DNA of 64,000 nucleotides from an uncultured Acetatifactor sp. (GTDB lineage: Bacteria > Bacillota > Clostridia > Lachnospirales > Lachnospiraceae): NCBI GenBank assembly GCA_934436245.1, contig CAKSAM010000001.1, forward strand, positions 1 to 64,000, in the 5' to 3' direction. Numbering within the stretch: the first letter of the stretch is position 1; every line of letters starts with the position of its first letter. The notes below the pieces were generated by a model, which was given only the letters and a program-made list of their open reading frames with translations, made no database searches and had not been told where the DNA came from. Both the position numbers and the translations under genes were made by a program. Below, one piece after another: positions 63,001 through 64,000 of this stretch.

Positions 63001-63992
63001 TCGTAGATACGTCCCAGATTATAGGCACTTTCCGACACTCCCACTTCCGATGCCTCTTCATAATATGCAATTGCCCTGGCTGGATCCATTGGATTGCCCT
63101 GTCCCTTATCCCATGACATTCCCACAAAATGCTGCAGTTTGCGGTAACCTCTGTTGACCGCATTCTGTGCAAATTCCAGTGCCATATCATACTGGTCGTC
63201 ATGCCACATCTGTAACGCATACGCCATCATATCCTCTTCTGTCGGATCAGCCGCAGTGGGATCTAATTCCTTCTGCAGTACTGTAATGACAGATTTTGTA
63301 CTGTAATTGTGCCCTGCCCGGTACGCTCTCTGAATCCATCGGAGAGCATTTGCCTTGTCCTGCGGAATTCCAAAGCCATAGAGATTCATTATACCAATGT
63401 TCCACATGCTGTATTTATTTCCTCGAGAAGCAGCAAGTGCCATATATAAATACCCATTATAATAATTCTGCTCAGTACCAAAACCGTTCAGGTAGCCAAG
63501 TGCCATCGTATTCATACTCTCTATATTTCCCCGGTCCGCTGCCTGAGAGATCAGAGTATATCCCTGGACGAAATCCCTTTGCTGAATACACTGGTTTCCT
63601 TTTTTATCCATCTCTTCAGGCGTCAGTTCCGGCTGCTGTACCGGCTGAGACTGCGGAGCAGGTTGTGGCATCTGGTTCTGTGGCATCTGGTTCTGTGGCA
63701 TCTGGTTCTGCGGCATCTGATTCTGCGGCGTCTGGTTCTGCGGCATCTGGCTCTGCGGCATCTGGCTCTGCGGCATCTGGTTCTGCGGCATCTGGTTCTG
63801 CGGCATCTGGTTCTGCGGCATCTGGTTCTGCGGCATCTGGTTCTGCGGCATCCGGTTCTGCAGCATCTGGTTCTGCGGCATAATGCTTTCCGTAGCTTTT
63901 GTAGCACACTCTTCCGCCTTTTTGACAACATTATTTGCCGTTTCCATCGCCTTTGTCATGGCTTGACTCATCCTGGCTTTTGTATCTTCCAC
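60051..63992 (-). CDS. Sel1-repeat protein with two CbxX/CfxQ-type AAA domains
   Basis: At least 1313 residues. An N-terminal helix is followed by about 16 NQMPQ pentapeptides (residues 37-120), Sel1/TPR-like repeats (about 130-730), and two AAA domains of the CbxX/SpoVK type. Walker A motifs are LLGNPGTGKTMVAR (about 820) and FKGNPGTGKTTVAR (about 1100); Walker B motifs are LFIDEAHTLF and LFIDEAYSLV. TPR plus CbxX-type AAA is the layout of EccA, the ATPase of type VII secretion, here with a doubled ATPase. The GTG at 63992 is 8 bp from the window edge with no stop before it, so the N-terminus may extend further. Confidence 0.85.
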   Translation of the reverse strand: MEDTKARMSQAMTKAMETANNVVKKAEECATKATESIMPQNQMLQNRMPQNQMPQNQMPQNQMPQNQMPQNQMPQSQMPQSQMPQNQTPQNQMPQNQMPQNQMPQNQMPQPAPQSQPVQQPELTPEEMDKKGNQCIQQRDFVQGYTLISQAADRGNIESMNTMALGYLNGFGTEQNYYNGYLYMALAASRGNKYSMWNIGIMNLYGFGIPQDKANALRWIQRAYRAGHNYSTKSVITVLQKELDPTAADPTEEDMMAYALQMWHDDQYDMALEFAQNAVNRGYRKLQHFVGMSWDKGQGNPMDPARAIAYYEEASEVGVSESAYNLGRIYEFGKGTQKNYQLALQYYQKAEQLGYRDAKAAVQVLLRKINETDLITVQQGMSGEAYYQQALQACDAKDYSAYSLLALYAARGGSLGGIYSRAWCCRYGLGMMPNTEEALQMFKRAEEKGVIDAPLQLGLMYEYGTGVEKNEETAYKYYCKAMSMCLHDSFGYLERIFRKRSDLRNAYMESHPLQETYDTRSNRGHNTKAFCGEEDWFILAHAVGTLFHLEDSEEQFVKACVMDYVLKKDYEKAKDNLEKYGIFADADMTHYIEEFSQLVEHEKNRESYEQKNLEELNALAAEEADEKGFDYLFQWYAEIMANKGDPTMMSYMGELYVQKFLDTDSVVQDKSGSGYVSFNYKMAYTWFVKADEAGDETACFYLGLMYKDGTYVEQDLIRAKRYMQKAVRNEVDDAKEELEEIKQAMEEWGIEDTEGKNVESVEDLPENLDSYFEGIIGLGAVRKQLETIYQSVKIKLLRDQVLRDRGETPVDTGEGYNFVLLGNPGTGKTMVARIIAQILYDIGIRTSDAFVEVDRSKLVSDHYGGTEKKVREYLDDTGSGTLFIDEAHTLFREDSDNDFGQEAIDTLLKEMEDHRGEFSVIMAGYKAPMMNMMKNANSGFSSRFTYIIDLPDYSEAELLEIAHTLITQKKYVADEGVDGAIIKCINRDRIDDTFGNARYIRELVEKAIRNMAVRLNTSGDIDENMLFLLKPEDFWDGEPDESAQTYLAELNSLVGLPAVKKEVQTLTNRITVQTEMEKRGLKSRNDFGTLHMAFKGNPGTGKTTVARIIGKLYASLGILKRKDVFVECSRATLVGQYQGSTAINVKKAVENAMGGILFIDEAYSLVKGEGDTFGKEAVDTLVAEMENNRNNLIVIFAGYSQDLDEFFKKNQGLKSRVPIELVFEDYTEEELYEIACKMIVANNYNLNEASGIKLRELLMKESFKADFGNARGVRNVVESCIRNQNDRIAASLGNPDIVVTDEMLTVIEECDIR
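63668..63884. repeat. 15-bp tandem repeat encoding NQMPQ units
   Basis: The unit TTCTGCGGCATCTGG and close variants repeat about 14-16 times in the coding region of the AAA/Sel1 gene, giving the NQMPQ array. Near-identity at DNA level suggests recent expansion and likely length variation between strains. Confidence 0.85.
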
Positions 63993-64000
63993 TTTTTGGG

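Noticed and set aside
63296-63883. Rightward frame ending in repeated ASGSA units
   Set aside because: It is the opposite strand of the NQMPQ tandem repeat in the AAA/Sel1 gene; repeats of 15 bp keep several frames open. No ribosome binding site.
63660-63890. CRISPR array
   Set aside because: Regular repeats without spacers, and inside a coding frame; they are codon-based tandem repeats.

Overview
The window looks like a chromosomal segment of an anaerobic, endospore-forming, Gram-positive gut-type bacterium of the family Lachnospiraceae (class Clostridia). The evidence is the protein repertoire: SpoIIID, a SpoIIQ-like protein, a DUF3794/LysM spore-coat type protein, DUF5688, DegV, a UDPGP-type nucleotidyltransferase, a YesMN-type two-component system and many lipoproteins. 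It is supported by strong AGGAGG ribosome binding sites, several TTG/GTG starts and moderate base composition. Species cannot be fixed from sequence alone. No rRNA, tRNA, CRISPR array, integrase or transposase was seen.

Layout. 0.2-5 kb: a lipoprotein, a zinc-ribbon membrane protein and two tandem MATE exporters, then a 243-bp MITE-like element. 5-8.1 kb: a probable operon of FAD oxidoreductase, DegV and PlsC. 8.1-12 kb: a degenerate GH9-like lipoprotein, a SpoIIQ-like LytM protein and a calcium-binding-repeat protein. 12.2-18.4 kb: SseB-like protein, aconitase-family hydratase, a large membrane protein and glycerate kinase. 19-24 kb: galE, a UDP-sugar pyrophosphorylase, a 47-residue membrane peptide, a large zinc-ribbon membrane protein and spoIIID. 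24.1-28.7 kb: an accessory island with an AbiL/RloAB-like defence operon plus a tiny antitoxin-like gene, a NapH-like polyferredoxin, gene remnants and a toxin-like nuclease. It is bracketed by spoIIID and a truncated spoIIID-like copy.

28.8-36 kb: HPr-like protein, DUF5688, NlpC/P60 hydrolase, asnS, an exported trigger-factor-like PPIase and cardiolipin synthase. 36.3-44.3 kb: a sugar ABC importer (binding protein and two permeases, no ATPase) next to a YesN/YesM two-component system that carries a second binding lipoprotein. 44.5-49.4 kb: small membrane proteins, murI, a GntR regulator, ispE and a secreted-style protein with a sigma-D-like promoter. 49.4-54.2 kb: DUF3794/LysM protein behind pyrC-pyrK-pyrD. 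54.3-57.8 kb: an MmcQ-like/MGMT fusion, a YoaK-like membrane protein, a PrcB-type lipoprotein and azlCD. 57.9-64 kb: an operon led by a 1313-residue Sel1-repeat/double CbxX-type AAA protein (EccA-like architecture) followed by two paralogous coiled-coil membrane proteins and a lipoprotein.

The most interesting signals are regulatory. spoIIID and the DUF3794/LysM gene each lie downstream of an unrelated operon on the same strand. Each has an inverted repeat whose distal arm contains its Shine-Dalgarno sequence and whose proximal arm overlaps a sporulation-sigma-like promoter. Transcripts starting at that promoter would lack the first arm and be translatable, while read-through transcripts would fold and hide the ribosome binding site. 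Other points of note are the defence island bracketed by spoIIID copies, the EccA-like operon, the MITE with a clean 7-bp target duplication and its partial relatives, and a catalytically dead GH9-like lipoprotein.
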